Shown here in pieces: positions 8,912 to 18,547 of a stretch of 64,000 nucleotides of DNA. The notes under the pieces are model-generated. The model saw nothing but the letters and a program-made list of their open reading frames with translations, was not told the origin of the DNA and did no database searches. The translations under genes were made by a program, and so were the position numbers. The stretch spans positions 248,001-312,000 of the forward strand of contig CAWKDV010000001.1 in NCBI GenBank assembly GCA_963848495.1, in the 5' to 3' direction. This DNA is from JAICJR01 sp963848495 (GTDB lineage: Bacteria > Actinomycetota > Thermoleophilia > Solirubrobacterales > Thermoleophilaceae). Each line of letters opens with the position of its first letter. Within the stretch, counting starts at the first letter, position 1.

Positions 8912-8937
8912 TTCGACGCACCTCTAGGCGGCGCTGA
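8899..8937. repeat. 13-bp direct repeat across two convergent gene ends
   Basis: TAGGCGGCGCTGA occurs at 8899-8911 and again at 8925-8937, a 26-base period. The first copy holds the stop codon of the methyltransferase; the second overlaps the stop codon of pepT on the other strand. Confidence 0.75.
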
Positions 8938-10210
8938 GCTCGCGGAGCGCCGGCTCGGTCCAGACGCCGGCGAGGCGCACGATCGTCGCGGTGGCGGCCG
9001 ACATCTCATTCAGCGATGCCCACTCGCGTACCGAGTGGTATTCGTGGCCGCCGGTGAAGAGGTTCGGCGTCGGCAGGCCCATCTCGCTCAGCATCGAGCC
9101 GTCGGTGCCGCCGCGGGCCGGGATGCGCACCGGCTCGAGGCCCTCGTCGCGGAGCGCCCGTTCGGCAGCGGTGACCACCTGCGGCAAGCGCTCGATGTAG
9201 CGCCGCATGTTCGGGTACTGCTGCTCCACCTTCACCTCGAGCCGGGCGCCGGGCACCGCGCCGACGACGTCCTCGGCGGTGCGCCTGACCAGCTCCGCGT
9301 ACTCGGCGATCTTGTCCTCGTCGAAGTCACGCAGGATCGCGCGCACCACCGCCTTCCCGGCGGTCGCGTTGATCTCGTAGGGATGGATGTAGCCCTCGCG
9401 CTCCGAGGTGGTCTCCGGCGCGACGTCTGCGGGCAGCGCAGCCACCAGTCGTGAGGCCAGCCGTGCGGCGTTCACGAGCTTGTCCTTGCCCCAGCCCGGG
9501 TGGACGTCCACGCCGTGAATCGTGACGGTCGCCTCTGCGCCGTTGAAGGTCTCGTCCTGCAGCTCGCCGAGTCCCGACCCGTCGATCGTGTAGGCGCAGA
9601 CCGCGCCGAAGCGCTCGACGTCGAACAGGGCCGCGCCCTGTCCGATCTCCTCGTCGGGCGTGAAGCAGACGCGCAGGGTCGGCCGCGGCAGCTCAGGGTG
9701 GGCGGCGATGTGCGCGACCGCGGCCATGATCTCGGCCACTCCCGCCTTGTCGTCCGCCCCTAGCAGCGTGTCGCCGCTCGAGCTGACGATGTCGTGGCCG
9801 ACAGCGCCGCGAAGCGCCGGCATCGTGGCCGGGTCGAGGCGCGTGCCGCCACGCGGCAGCTCGACCACGTGGCCGCTGTAGTCCCGGTGAACGAGCGGCT
9901 CGACCCCTGCGCCGGGCGCGTCTGGACTCGTGTCCACGTGCGCGATCAGGCCGATCACCGGCGCGCCCTCCACGGTCGCGGGCAACGTCGCCATGACGTA
10001 GCCGTTCGCGTCGAGCTCGGCATCGTCCAGCCCGATCGCGCGCAGCTCGTCGACGAGCATCCCCGACAGCTCGAGCTGCCCCGGCGTGCTCGGGCTCTGG
10101 GTGCGGTCCCGCTTCGACTGCGTGTCGACCTGGACGTAGCGCAGGAAGCGCTCGAGCACGTCGGGCGCCAGCGCCTCGGCCAGCTCCGAGGTGAACGGTG
10201 CCGGGCTCAT
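8924..10210 (-). CDS. pepT: Peptidase T (tripeptide aminopeptidase, M20 family)
   Basis: 428 residues. It releases the N-terminal residue of tripeptides in the cytoplasm using two zinc ions. The metal and catalytic motifs are all present in order: LIAHVDTSPDAPG (His and catalytic Asp), LLGADDKAG (bridging Asp), FTPDEEIG (catalytic Glu and zinc Glu), YTIDGSGLGE (Asp) and FTGGHEYHS (His). The length is normal for PepT. It is translationally coupled to bcp upstream: the bcp TGA and pepT ATG share one base. Confidence 0.95.
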   Translation of the reverse strand: MSPAPFTSELAEALAPDVLERFLRYVQVDTQSKRDRTQSPSTPGQLELSGMLVDELRAIGLDDAELDANGYVMATLPATVEGAPVIGLIAHVDTSPDAPGAGVEPLVHRDYSGHVVELPRGGTRLDPATMPALRGAVGHDIVSSSGDTLLGADDKAGVAEIMAAVAHIAAHPELPRPTLRVCFTPDEEIGQGAALFDVERFGAVCAYTIDGSGLGELQDETFNGAEATVTIHGVDVHPGWGKDKLVNAARLASRLVAALPADVAPETTSEREGYIHPYEINATAGKAVVRAILRDFDEDKIAEYAELVRRTAEDVVGAVPGARLEVKVEQQYPNMRRYIERLPQVVTAAERALRDEGLEPVRIPARGGTDGSMLSEMGLPTPNLFTGGHEYHSVREWASLNEMSAATATIVRLAGVWTEPALRELSAA

Positions 10211-10680
10211 CAGGCGGTCGCGAGCTCGCCGAGCGCGCCGAGGATCAGGTCGTCGTGATCCTTCGGCGAGACCTGCGGGAACTTGCGCGCGATCTTGCCC
10301 TCGCCGTCGATGACGAAGGTCGTGCGCTCGTTGCCCCAGTAGGTGCGGCCGTACTTGTTCTTCTCGATCCAGACGCCGTAGGCCTCGGCCAGCGAGTGCT
10401 CGGGGTCCGAGACGAGGGTGAACGGGAGGTCGTACTTGTCGGCGAACTTGCGCAGCGCCTTGGGCTCGTCCGGCGAGACGCCCAGCACCACGGCGCCGGC
10501 CTGCTCGTACTCCCCGGTGCGGTCGCGGATGCTGCAGGCCTGGATCGTGCAGCCCGGCGTGTCGGCCTTGGGGTAGAAGTAGAGGACCACGGTCCTACCC
10601 GCGAAGTCGGACAGCTTGACGGGCTCGCCATCCTGGTTCAGCAGGTCGAATCCGGGGGCCTTGTCGCCTTCGTTCGGCAT
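10210..10680 (-). CDS. bcp: Thiol peroxidase of the Bcp/PrxQ family
   Basis: 156 residues starting at ATG 10680 (MPNEGDKAPGF). An in-frame start five codons earlier is possible but less typical. It reduces hydroperoxides with thioredoxin. The peroxidatic and resolving cysteines are in PGCTIQACSIRD, spaced C-x4-C as in PrxQ-type enzymes, after the YFYPKADT motif. First gene of a bcp-pepT pair with a one-base overlap; mutM lies just upstream on the same strand. Confidence 0.95.
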   Translation of the reverse strand: MPNEGDKAPGFDLLNQDGEPVKLSDFAGRTVVLYFYPKADTPGCTIQACSIRDRTGEYEQAGAVVLGVSPDEPKALRKFADKYDLPFTLVSDPEHSLAEAYGVWIEKNKYGRTYWGNERTTFVIDGEGKIARKFPQVSPKDHDDLILGALGELATA

Positions 10681-10691
10681 CGTTTCTCCTC

Positions 10692-11540
10692 TCACTTGAG
10701 CAGGCGCGACAGGCGCCTGTCCTTCAGCACTCGCCCGCCTGTCTGCTCGGCGGGGCAGTAGGTCGTCACATGGTCCTTGAAGAAGACGGCGGCCAGTTTC
10801 TCACCGCAGCGCGGGCAGGGCTCGCCGGTGTGGCGGTGGACCTTGAGCGGCATCGGGGCCTTGTCGGGCAGCGAGTCGCCCACCACCTCCTCGTAGTGCA
10901 CGAGCACGTTCCCGAGGACCTCGTCGATCGCGGTGTGGAGGCGCTCGACCTCCTCCTCGGACAGGTCGCCCGCCTGCCGAAACGGCGACAGCTTCGCCTC
11001 CCAGAGGATCTCGTCCACCCAGGAGCGGCCAATGCCCGCGATCACGCGCTGGTCGCGCAGCAGGGGATGCAGGTGGCGCGGCTCAGCGATCAGCTCGGCG
11101 AACTTCTCGAGCGGCGGCGGCGGCCAGGCCTCTGGCCCGAGCGTGGCCACGGCCTCGTCGGCCGCGAGCGCGTCGACAGGCAGCAGCTTGGCCCAGGCCC
11201 GCTGCTGGGTGCCGAACTCGCGCAGGCGCAGCTCACGCCCGTCGGCGATGCGGACGAGCAGCCGCGAGCGCTTGTCGCGCAGGGACGCGCGCTCATTGAA
11301 GAGCTGCAGGCGGCCCGCGGACATCAGGTGGATCAGCAGCGCGAGGTCGCCGAACTCGACGATCGGCATCTTCCCGGCGCGCCGGACGCCGGTGATCTGG
11401 CGGCCGGCGAGCGAGTCGAGCGGCGGGTCGAACGTCTTCATCGTGACCATGCCGGGCGCGAGGGCGGACTCAACGGTGGCGCCGCTGAGCGCGCTGTTCA
11501 TCCGGCGCGCGGTGATCTCGACCTCGGGGAGCTCGGGCAT
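10692..11540 (-). CDS. mutM: Formamidopyrimidine-DNA glycosylase (Fpg/MutM) with altered zinc finger
   Basis: 282 residues starting at ATG 11540 with the obligatory MPELPEVE opening (catalytic P2, E3). It excises oxidised purines such as 8-oxoguanine. The conserved GKMPIVEF lysine and the central helix-two-turn-helix (IAGIGRSWVDEILW) are present. The C-terminal zinc finger begins normally with CPRCGEK, but the second pair reads YCPAEQTGGR: the fourth zinc cysteine is replaced by glutamate. The following GGR hairpin with the DNA-contacting arginine is intact, so activity is plausible. A long open frame upstream of 11540 is antisense to the next gene and not coding. Next downstream is bcp after a 12-base gap. 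Confidence 0.93.
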   Translation of the reverse strand: MPELPEVEITARRMNSALSGATVESALAPGMVTMKTFDPPLDSLAGRQITGVRRAGKMPIVEFGDLALLIHLMSAGRLQLFNERASLRDKRSRLLVRIADGRELRLREFGTQQRAWAKLLPVDALAADEAVATLGPEAWPPPPLEKFAELIAEPRHLHPLLRDQRVIAGIGRSWVDEILWEAKLSPFRQAGDLSEEEVERLHTAIDEVLGNVLVHYEEVVGDSLPDKAPMPLKVHRHTGEPCPRCGEKLAAVFFKDHVTTYCPAEQTGGRVLKDRRLSRLLK

Positions 11541-11555
11541 GAATCCGAGAATAGG

Positions 11556-12002
11556 ATGCCGCGCGTGAAGATCGCTGTCGCCGCCGACGAGCGCACGGGG
11601 GTCGCCGACGCCGTGGTGGACGAGCTGCGGCGGCGCGGCCACGAGCCGATCGTGCACGGGGCGCTCGCGGAGGGCGAGCGCGACGACTGGGCCTGGGCCA
11701 GCGAGGCCGCCGCCCGCGATGTCGCCGACGGGCGCGCGGAGCAGGGCGTGGTGTGCTGCTGGACCGGCACCGGCGCGTCCATCGCCGCCAACAAGGTGCA
11801 CGGGGTCCGGGCCGCGCTCTGCGCCGACGCCGAGACGGCCCGGGGCGCCCGCAGGTGGAACGACGCGAACGTGCTCGCGCTGTCGCTGCGCGGCACGAGC
11901 GAGGCCGTGCTCGAGGAGATCCTCGACGCCTGGTTCGAGGGCCGGCCGAGCGAGGAGCGGGACGACGTGGAGAACGTCCGCCACCTGGAGGAGATCGGGT
12001 GA
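11556..12002 (+). CDS. RpiB/LacA-family sugar-phosphate isomerase
   Basis: 148 residues starting at ATG 11556 (MPRVKIAVAADE); GTG 11565 is an alternative. The family signature is CCWTGTGASIAANKVHG followed by RAALCADAETARGARRWNDANVLALS, as in ribose-5-phosphate isomerase B. RpiB interconverts ribose-5-phosphate and ribulose-5-phosphate. The opening CCWTGTG differs slightly from the usual CGTGIG, so a related pentose or hexose phosphate may be the substrate. Divergent from mutM and coupled to the next kinase-like gene by a GTGA overlap. Confidence 0.85.
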   Translation: MPRVKIAVAADERTGVADAVVDELRRRGHEPIVHGALAEGERDDWAWASEAAARDVADGRAEQGVVCCWTGTGASIAANKVHGVRAALCADAETARGARRWNDANVLALSLRGTSEAVLEEILDAWFEGRPSEERDDVENVRHLEEIG

Positions 12003-13033
12003 GCCTGCCGCCGCTGATCGTCCACGAGCCCCTCGAGGCCTTCCTCGACGAGCACGGCCTTGGCAGCGGGCCGATCGCGGAGGAGCAGATCGGCGAGGGC
12101 CACTCGAACGTGACCTTCAGGATCGACCGCGGCGGCGAGAGCTTCGTGCTGCGGCGGCCGCCGCGCCCGCCGCTGCCGCCCTCCGCCCACGACATGCTGC
12201 GCGAGGCGCGCGTGCTGTGGGCGGTGCAGGGGCAGATCCCGGTGCCGCAGGTGCTGGCCGTGTGCGAGGACGAGTCGGTGCTCGGCGTGCCCTTCTACGT
12301 GATGGAGAACATGGAGGGCACGGTGATCACGAGCCGGGTGCCCGAGCCGCTCGACAACCCGGGCGAGCGCGGCCGGATCTCCGACGAGCTGGTGCGGACG
12401 CTCGTGGAGCTCCACGCGATCGACTGGCAGGCGTGCGGGCTCGAGGGCTTCGGCAAGCCCTCCGGCTACCTCGACCGCCAGCTTCGCCGCTTCATCGGCC
12501 TCTGGGAGGTGAACAAGACGCGCGAGCTGCCGCTCGTGCAGGAGATGGCCGACTGGCTCGCCGAGCACAAGCCCGAGTCGCCCGAGGCGACGATCGTCCA
12601 CGGCGACTTCCGGCTCGGCAACACGATGTTCGCCCACGAGCCGCCCGCGCGGTTGATCGCCGTGTTCGACTGGGAGATGGCGACGATCGGCGATCCGCTC
12701 GCCGACCTCGGCTACATGACCGCCACCTGGTCGGAGCGGGGCGAGGAGCCGGGGGAGATGGGCTTCGATCTCGGCCCCGTGACCCGCGCCGAGGGGTTCT
12801 ACTCGCGCGACGAGATCGTGCTCCGCTACGAGGAGCTGTCGGGGCGCTCGATGAGCGACCTGCGCTGGTACCAGGCGCTGGCCGTCTGGAAGGCGGTGGT
12901 GTTCATGGAGGGCAACTACAAGCGCGCCATGCTCGGCACCACCGACGACCCCTACCTGAAGCTGTTCGACGAGGGCGTCCCGCGCCTGGCCGAGGCCGCG
13001 CTGCGCATCTCCCAGGCGCCGCCGCCCGGCTAG
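11999..13033 (+). CDS. Aminoglycoside-phosphotransferase-family kinase (ACAD10/YcbJ type)
   Basis: 344 residues starting at GTG 11999, overlapping the stop of the isomerase gene. The kinase motifs are IGEGHSNVTFRI (glycine loop), FVLRRPP (ATP-binding region), IVHGDFRLGNTMF (catalytic HxDxxxxN) and FDWEMATIGDPLADLGY (metal-binding DW). Such proteins are often annotated as antibiotic kinases. This subfamily resembles the kinase domain of ACAD10/11 used on hydroxyacyl-CoA, so a metabolic substrate is likelier than an antibiotic (inference). The stop codon overlaps the left end of a MITE-like element. Confidence 0.87.
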   Translation: MSLPPLIVHEPLEAFLDEHGLGSGPIAEEQIGEGHSNVTFRIDRGGESFVLRRPPRPPLPPSAHDMLREARVLWAVQGQIPVPQVLAVCEDESVLGVPFYVMENMEGTVITSRVPEPLDNPGERGRISDELVRTLVELHAIDWQACGLEGFGKPSGYLDRQLRRFIGLWEVNKTRELPLVQEMADWLAEHKPESPEATIVHGDFRLGNTMFAHEPPARLIAVFDWEMATIGDPLADLGYMTATWSERGEEPGEMGFDLGPVTRAEGFYSRDEIVLRYEELSGRSMSDLRWYQALAVWKAVVFMEGNYKRAMLGTTDDPYLKLFDEGVPRLAEAALRISQAPPPG

Positions 13034-13190
13034 TGTCGTGAGTCGGAAATTCGACATCAGTTTCCCGAGCGACTGGGCGCGGCTGACGGGTGACGCGACC
13101 GGAGCCGGACTGAAGTCCGGCGAGGGAGCGGCGACCGTCAGACGTGTCCAGGCGCCGGGAAACTGCGCGCGAATTTACGACTCACGACAC
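13033..13190. mobile_element. MITE-like non-coding inverted-repeat element (158 bp)
   Basis: The ends (13033-13052 and 13171-13190) are inverted copies agreeing at 19 of 20 positions and beginning GTGTCGTGAGTCG. The similarity continues inward (CAGTTTCCCG and its complement, then TGACGG/CCGTCA), so nearly the whole element can fold into one long hairpin. The loop carries a second perfect stem (GCCGGACT at 13104-13111 and AGTCCGGC at 13114-13121). It has no reading frame. It fills the space between the kinase stop and the HAD start. No convincing target duplication is seen. Confidence 0.75.
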
Positions 13191-13192
13191 CA

Positions 13193-13801
13193 GTGAAGAG
13201 CGGCCTGCTCACGGACTTCGGCGGCGTTCTGACCACGAACGTCTTCGACTCCTTCCGCGCCTTCTCGGTCTCAGAGGGCCTTCACCCCGATGCCGTGAAG
13301 CGCACCTTCCGCGAGAACCCGGAGGCGCTGGCCGAGCTGCGCCGCCTGGAGCGCGGCGAGCTGGGCGTGGACGAGTTCGAGCGCCGCTTCGCCCCTCACC
13401 TCGGGCTCAGCGCGCATGCGGGGCTGGTCGAGCGGCTGTTCGCCGGTGTCGGCCCGGACGAGCCGATGGTCGAGGCGGTGCGCCGCGCCCACGACGCCGG
13501 CGTTCGCACGGCGGTGATCTCGAACTCGTGGGGCGACGCGACCTACGACAGCTTCGACTGGGAGGGCCTCTTCGACGAGGTGCTGATCTCCGGCGAGCTC
13601 GGCCTCCACAAGCCGGAGCCGCCGATCTTCGAGCTGGCCTGCGAGCGCATCGGCCTCACGCCGTCCGACTGCGTCTTCGTGGACGACCTGCGCGAGAACT
13701 GCGCCGGCGCCGAGGCGGTGGGGATGACGGCCATCCTCCACCGCGGCTCCGGCAGCACGATCCCCGAGCTCGAGCGGCTGCTCGGGCTCTCTTTGGGCTA
13801 G
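13193..13801 (+). CDS. HAD-superfamily hydrolase
   Basis: 202 residues from GTG 13193, only three bases after the MITE-like element. The HAD motifs are LLTDFGGVLTT (motif I, nucleophile Asp), VISNSWG (motif II), LHKPEPPIFELA (motif III lysine) and CVFVDDLRENC (motif IV). This resembles the epoxide-hydrolase-N/haloacid-dehalogenase-like subgroup. Substrate unknown. Because the element abuts the start, its 5' region is supplied by the inverted-repeat element or it is expressed by read-through from the kinase gene. Confidence 0.88.
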   Translation: MKSGLLTDFGGVLTTNVFDSFRAFSVSEGLHPDAVKRTFRENPEALAELRRLERGELGVDEFERRFAPHLGLSAHAGLVERLFAGVGPDEPMVEAVRRAHDAGVRTAVISNSWGDATYDSFDWEGLFDEVLISGELGLHKPEPPIFELACERIGLTPSDCVFVDDLRENCAGAEAVGMTAILHRGSGSTIPELERLLGLSLG

Positions 13802-13808
13802 CTGGCGC

Positions 13809-14249
13809 TCAGCTCTCGAGCGTCGCGTTCAGGATGAAGTCGACGTTGCCCTTGAGCGCGCCGGACACCGGGCAGCCTTCCTTCGCGCCCTCGGCGATCT
13901 CGCTGAACTGCGCCTCGTCGATGCCGGGCACGCGGGCGTTCACGGTCAGCTCCGACGTGGTGATCTTGGGCCCGGCATCGGTGTCGAAGGTCACCTCTGC
14001 GCTGACCTCCACGCGCTCGGGCGCGTGCCCGGCCTGCGCCAGGCCGTGCGAGAACGCCATCGCGAAGCAGGAGGCGTGTGCGGCGGCGATCAGCTCCTCC
14101 GGGCTCGTCTTGCCGGCGGAGCGCGAGGTGCGCGAGGCCCAGGTGACCTCCTGCTCGCCGAACGCGCCGCTGCCGGGGCTCACGCGCCCGCCGCCGTGGA
14201 CGAGATCGCCCTCCCAGACGGCGTTGGCCTTGCTGGTGGCTGCCGGCAT
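13809..14249 (-). CDS. OsmC/Ohr-family peroxiredoxin
   Basis: 146 residues starting at ATG 14249. The two redox cysteines are in SPEELIAAAHASCFAMAFS and EGCPVSGAL, the OsmC-family hallmarks. OsmC proteins reduce organic hydroperoxides. The gene starts two bases after the aldehyde dehydrogenase stop, so the two form an operon; aldehydes and lipid peroxides are often dealt with together (inference). An apparent in-frame fusion to the upstream gene is only an accident of the frameshift there. Confidence 0.93.
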   Translation of the reverse strand: MPAATSKANAVWEGDLVHGGGRVSPGSGAFGEQEVTWASRTSRSAGKTSPEELIAAAHASCFAMAFSHGLAQAGHAPERVEVSAEVTFDTDAGPKITTSELTVNARVPGIDEAQFSEIAEGAKEGCPVSGALKGNVDFILNATLES

Positions 14250-14251
14250 GT

Positions 14252-15788
14252 CTACCTCCCTGCGCGCCGCTTGCGCCCGTACAGCAACACCAGCGCGCGT
14301 TCGAGCATCTTCGCCTTGCGCGGCGAGTTCGGGTACATGGTGGGCTCCTTGCTGGGGCCCCAGCGCGTGATCAGGATCGTCTGCGGCTGGCAGTACTTGC
14401 GGATGCCCGCCGCGCTGTGCCGGGTGCCGAGGCCCGACCCCTTCATGCCCGCGAACGGGGCCTCCTGCGCGAGGTAGTTCATCAGCGCGTCGTTCACGCA
14501 GGTGCTGCCCGCCTCGATCCGCCGCGCCACCCGCTCGCCCTTCTCGAGGTCCTTCGTGAAGACGCTCGAGTTGAGGCCGTAGCCCGAGTCGTTGGCCATC
14601 GTGGATGGCCTCCTCCTCGTCGCGCACCTTCATGATGGGCAGCGTCGGGCCGAAGGTCTCGTCTGTCATCACGTCCATCGTGTGGTCCACGTCGACGAGC
14701 ACGGTGGGCTCGAAGAAGCGGCCCGGACCCGGCTGGCGCTTGCCGCCGATGAGCACGCGGGCGCCCTTGGCCACCGCGTCGTTCACGTGCGCCTCGACCT
14801 TGTCGATCTGCGGCGGGAACGTCATAGCCCCGACGTCGACCGTGCCGGGCGCACCCGGCGCGCCCTGGCGCAGCGCCTGCGTCTTCTGCACGACCTTGTC
14901 GACGAACTCGTCGTAGACCGGCTCCTCGACGTACACGCGCTCCACCGACATGCAGATCTGGCCGCTGTTCGACATGCCCCACTGCACGGCCATGTTGGCC
15001 GCGCGCTCGAGATCGGCGTCGCGCAGCACGATCATCGGGTCCTTGCCGCCGAGCTCGAGCGAGACCGGCGTGAGCGTCTCGGCCGCGCGCGCCAGCACCT
15101 TCTTGCCGGTGGCGGTGGAGCCGGTGAACATGATCATGTCGGCGTGGTCGACCAGCGCCGCGCCGGTCTCCCCGCGGCCGGTGGCCACCAGGAATGCGTC
15201 CTCGGTGCCGCCCACGGCGCGGAACGCCTCCTGCATCAGCAGCGAGGTGAGCGGCGTGACGTCGCTCGGCTTGAGCACGACGCTGTTGCCGGCCGCGAGG
15301 GCCGGGAGCGCGTCGCCGAAGTTGTTCGTCAGCGGGTAGTTCCAGGGGCCGATCACGCCGATTACGCCGTAGGGGCGGTAGCGCACGATGACCTTCTTCC
15401 CCAGCAGCAGCGGCGAGTGCGTCTTGACGCGCTCGTCGGCCAGGTACTTCGGCGCGCTCTTCGCCCAGAAGCCGAGCGAGTCGCAGAGGTAGAAGATCTC
15501 GGTGAGCAGCGCCTCGTCCGCCGGCTTGCCGTTCTCCTCGACGATCGTGTTCGCCACGCGCTCGCGGTTGGCCACGACCCAGCGGCGCAGCTCGTTCAGC
15601 ACCTCGGCGCGGCCCTCGAACCCGAGGGCCTCCCAGGCCGGCTGCGCCTTGCGCGCGCGGGCGACGAGCGCTGCCACCGCCGCCGCGTCGAGGTCCGGCA
15701 CCGTCGTGACGATGGCGCCGGTGGCGGGGTTCTCAACGGCGATCGTCGCGCTGGTGGCGGGCGTGGGCGCGGCTTCGGTGGTCGCCAT
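14252..15788 (-). pseudogene. Aldehyde dehydrogenase with a +1 frameshift
   Basis: NAD(P)-dependent aldehyde dehydrogenase family, about 511 residues when repaired. The first part (15788 to about 14601) has VIGPWNYPLTNNFGDALPA, the coenzyme motif FTGSTATGKKV, the catalytic-Glu motif LELGGKDPM and the catalytic-Cys region NSGQICMSVERVYV. At about 14600 the frame breaks: EEEAIH should be followed by MANDSGYGLNSSVF, which is found one base out of register and runs to the stop at 14252. One extra base is enough to explain this. Either the gene is a recent pseudogene or this is a sequencing error; all other features look functional. Operon with OsmC. The membrane-associated class with a C-terminal basic helix is possible. 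Confidence 0.88.
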
Positions 15789-15810
15789 GGGCCCGCGAGT
15801 CTACTGCGAC

Positions 15811-16434
15811 TCAGCTCTGAGCGAAGAGTCCGCCGGCGCAGTCGTGGCCGGTGATGCGCGTGCCGACGTAGGCGTCGCCGGACACGACGGTGCCGCTCGG
15901 CGCGAGGGCGGTGAAGAAGCCGCCGTCGCCGTCGAAGTCGGGCTTGCCGGGGCCCAGGCTCTTGCTGACGTCGGTCAGCGGGTAGGCGAGGCCCGCCGCG
16001 AAGTCGGCCGCCTGGGCGGTGCTCGAGGTCTCGATCGCGACGTGATCCTCGCTGGAGATCAGGTCGATCTCGCCGGTGATCACCGTGCCGGTGCCCGCGC
16101 GGCAGGCGAGCGTGAACCTGAACGGCCCGATCGTGAGCAGGTCCACGGTCTGGCCGGCGTTGGCCGTGACGATGCCGGTCTTGTGCATGGAGTCGACCGC
16201 CACCGAGCCGGAGCTGCGGTTTGCGTTCTGCGAGTTCCTGGCGAAGGCGACGTGGAGCTTCGGAGCGAGCCTGCGGATCTCGCGGTCGACAAAGCGCTTG
16301 GTGGTGGCGGCGTGCGCCTTGGGCGTCGGCTTGGGCTTGCCGCCGCTGTCAGTTGCGGCGATCGCCGTGCCCACGGCGGCGGCCACCCCGGCGATCACGA
16401 TGGCCAAGAGTCCGCTCTTGAGGAGTCGCGACAT
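15811..16434 (-). CDS. Secreted or anchored protein of unknown function
   Basis: 207 residues from ATG 16434; GTG 16443 is possible. An N-terminal hydrophobic segment (LLKSGLLAIVIAGVAAAVGTAIAAT) acts as a signal peptide or anchor and is followed by a Lys/Pro-rich linker. The remaining part is beta-rich, with two cysteines (ACRAGTG, HDCAGG) that could form a disulfide. It is monocistronic between aldehyde dehydrogenase and cyclophilin. No family recognised. Confidence 0.75.
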   Translation of the reverse strand: MSRLLKSGLLAIVIAGVAAAVGTAIAATDSGGKPKPTPKAHAATTKRFVDREIRRLAPKLHVAFARNSQNANRSSGSVAVDSMHKTGIVTANAGQTVDLLTIGPFRFTLACRAGTGTVITGEIDLISSEDHVAIETSSTAQAADFAAGLAYPLTDVSKSLGPGKPDFDGDGGFFTALAPSGTVVSGDAYVGTRITGHDCAGGLFAQS

Positions 16435-16472
16435 CCAACCCACAGGGTAGGGATCCCGCGCGACGGGTTACG

Positions 16473-16939
16473 TCAGTCGCCCGTGGAGCCGCTCAGCTCG
16501 ACGCGCTCGATGGTGCACGCCTCGACCGGGCGGTCGCGCCCGTCGGTGGCCTGGCCCTCGATCGCGTCGACGGTGTCCATGCCGTCCACCACCTGCCCGA
16601 ACACGGTGTGCTTGCCGTCGAGCCAGGGGGCCTCCTGCGTGGTGACGATGAAGAACTGCGAGCCGTTGGTGTTGGGACCGGCGTTGGCCATCGCCAGCGC
16701 GCCGCGCACGACCTTGTGGTCGTTGAACTCGTCCTCGAACGTGTAGCCGGGGCCGCCCGTGCCGGTGCCCGTGGGGTCGCCGCCCTGGATCATGAAGTCG
16801 CGGATGATGCGGTGGAAGATCACACCGTCGTAGAAGCCGTCCGCCGCGAGCTTCTTGAAGTTCTGCACGGTCTTCGGCGCGTCCTCGTCGAAGAGCTCGA
16901 GCTCGATCTTGCCGTGGTTCGTGTGCATCGTCGCGCTGC

Positions 16940-16943
<4 letters not shown>
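16473..16943 (-). CDS. Cyclophilin-type peptidyl-prolyl isomerase
   Basis: 156 residues starting at ATG 16943. It catalyses cis-trans isomerisation of proline bonds. The active-site signature is FHRIIRDFMIQGGDPTGTGTGGPG, followed by ALAMANAGPNTNGSQFFI and the WLDGKHTVFGQV segment, all standard cyclophilin elements. There is no signal peptide, so it is cytoplasmic. The start overlaps the stop of the upstream DEAD-box helicase by four bases (ATGA), implying translational coupling. Confidence 0.95.
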
Positions 16944-18388
<1,445 letters not shown>

Positions 18389-18434
18389 CAGTACTTGAGA
18401 CTACTTAGGGGGTGGGAGTAGAGCGGCTACGACC

Positions 18435-18525
18435 GCAATGAAGGGGGCACGGGCGGAAGGATCAGGACTTACCGGGCATATGACCCGGTAAGTCCTGACG
18501 CTTAGCTCCGGCCGCCCCTCATTGC
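18435..18525. promoter_or_regulatory. 91-nt nested inverted repeat in the leader of the RNA-helicase gene
   Basis: The inner stem is perfect over 15 base pairs (18462-18476 with 18484-18498, core CAGGACTTACCGGG) around a seven-base loop. An outer stem pairs GCAATGA (18435-18441) with TCATTGC (18519-18525), with G/C-rich partial pairing between. It lies 47 bases upstream of the helicase start and 22 bases beyond the stop of the quinone oxidoreductase gene. No T-run follows on either strand, so it is not a classical intrinsic terminator. A 5'-leader control element or a Rho-independent-like barrier are both possible. Confidence 0.7.
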
Positions 18526-18547
18526 TGCCGTAAGCGTCCCGTGCCAC

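Noticed and set aside
11999..13033. Antibiotic-resistance kinase
   Set aside because: The APH fold is shared by many metabolic kinases. The ACAD10-like motifs and coupling to an isomerase point away from resistance.
13809..15788. Apparent aldehyde dehydrogenase-OsmC fusion
   Set aside because: The join goes through a wrong-frame stretch created by one extra base at 14600. OsmC has its own start at 14249.
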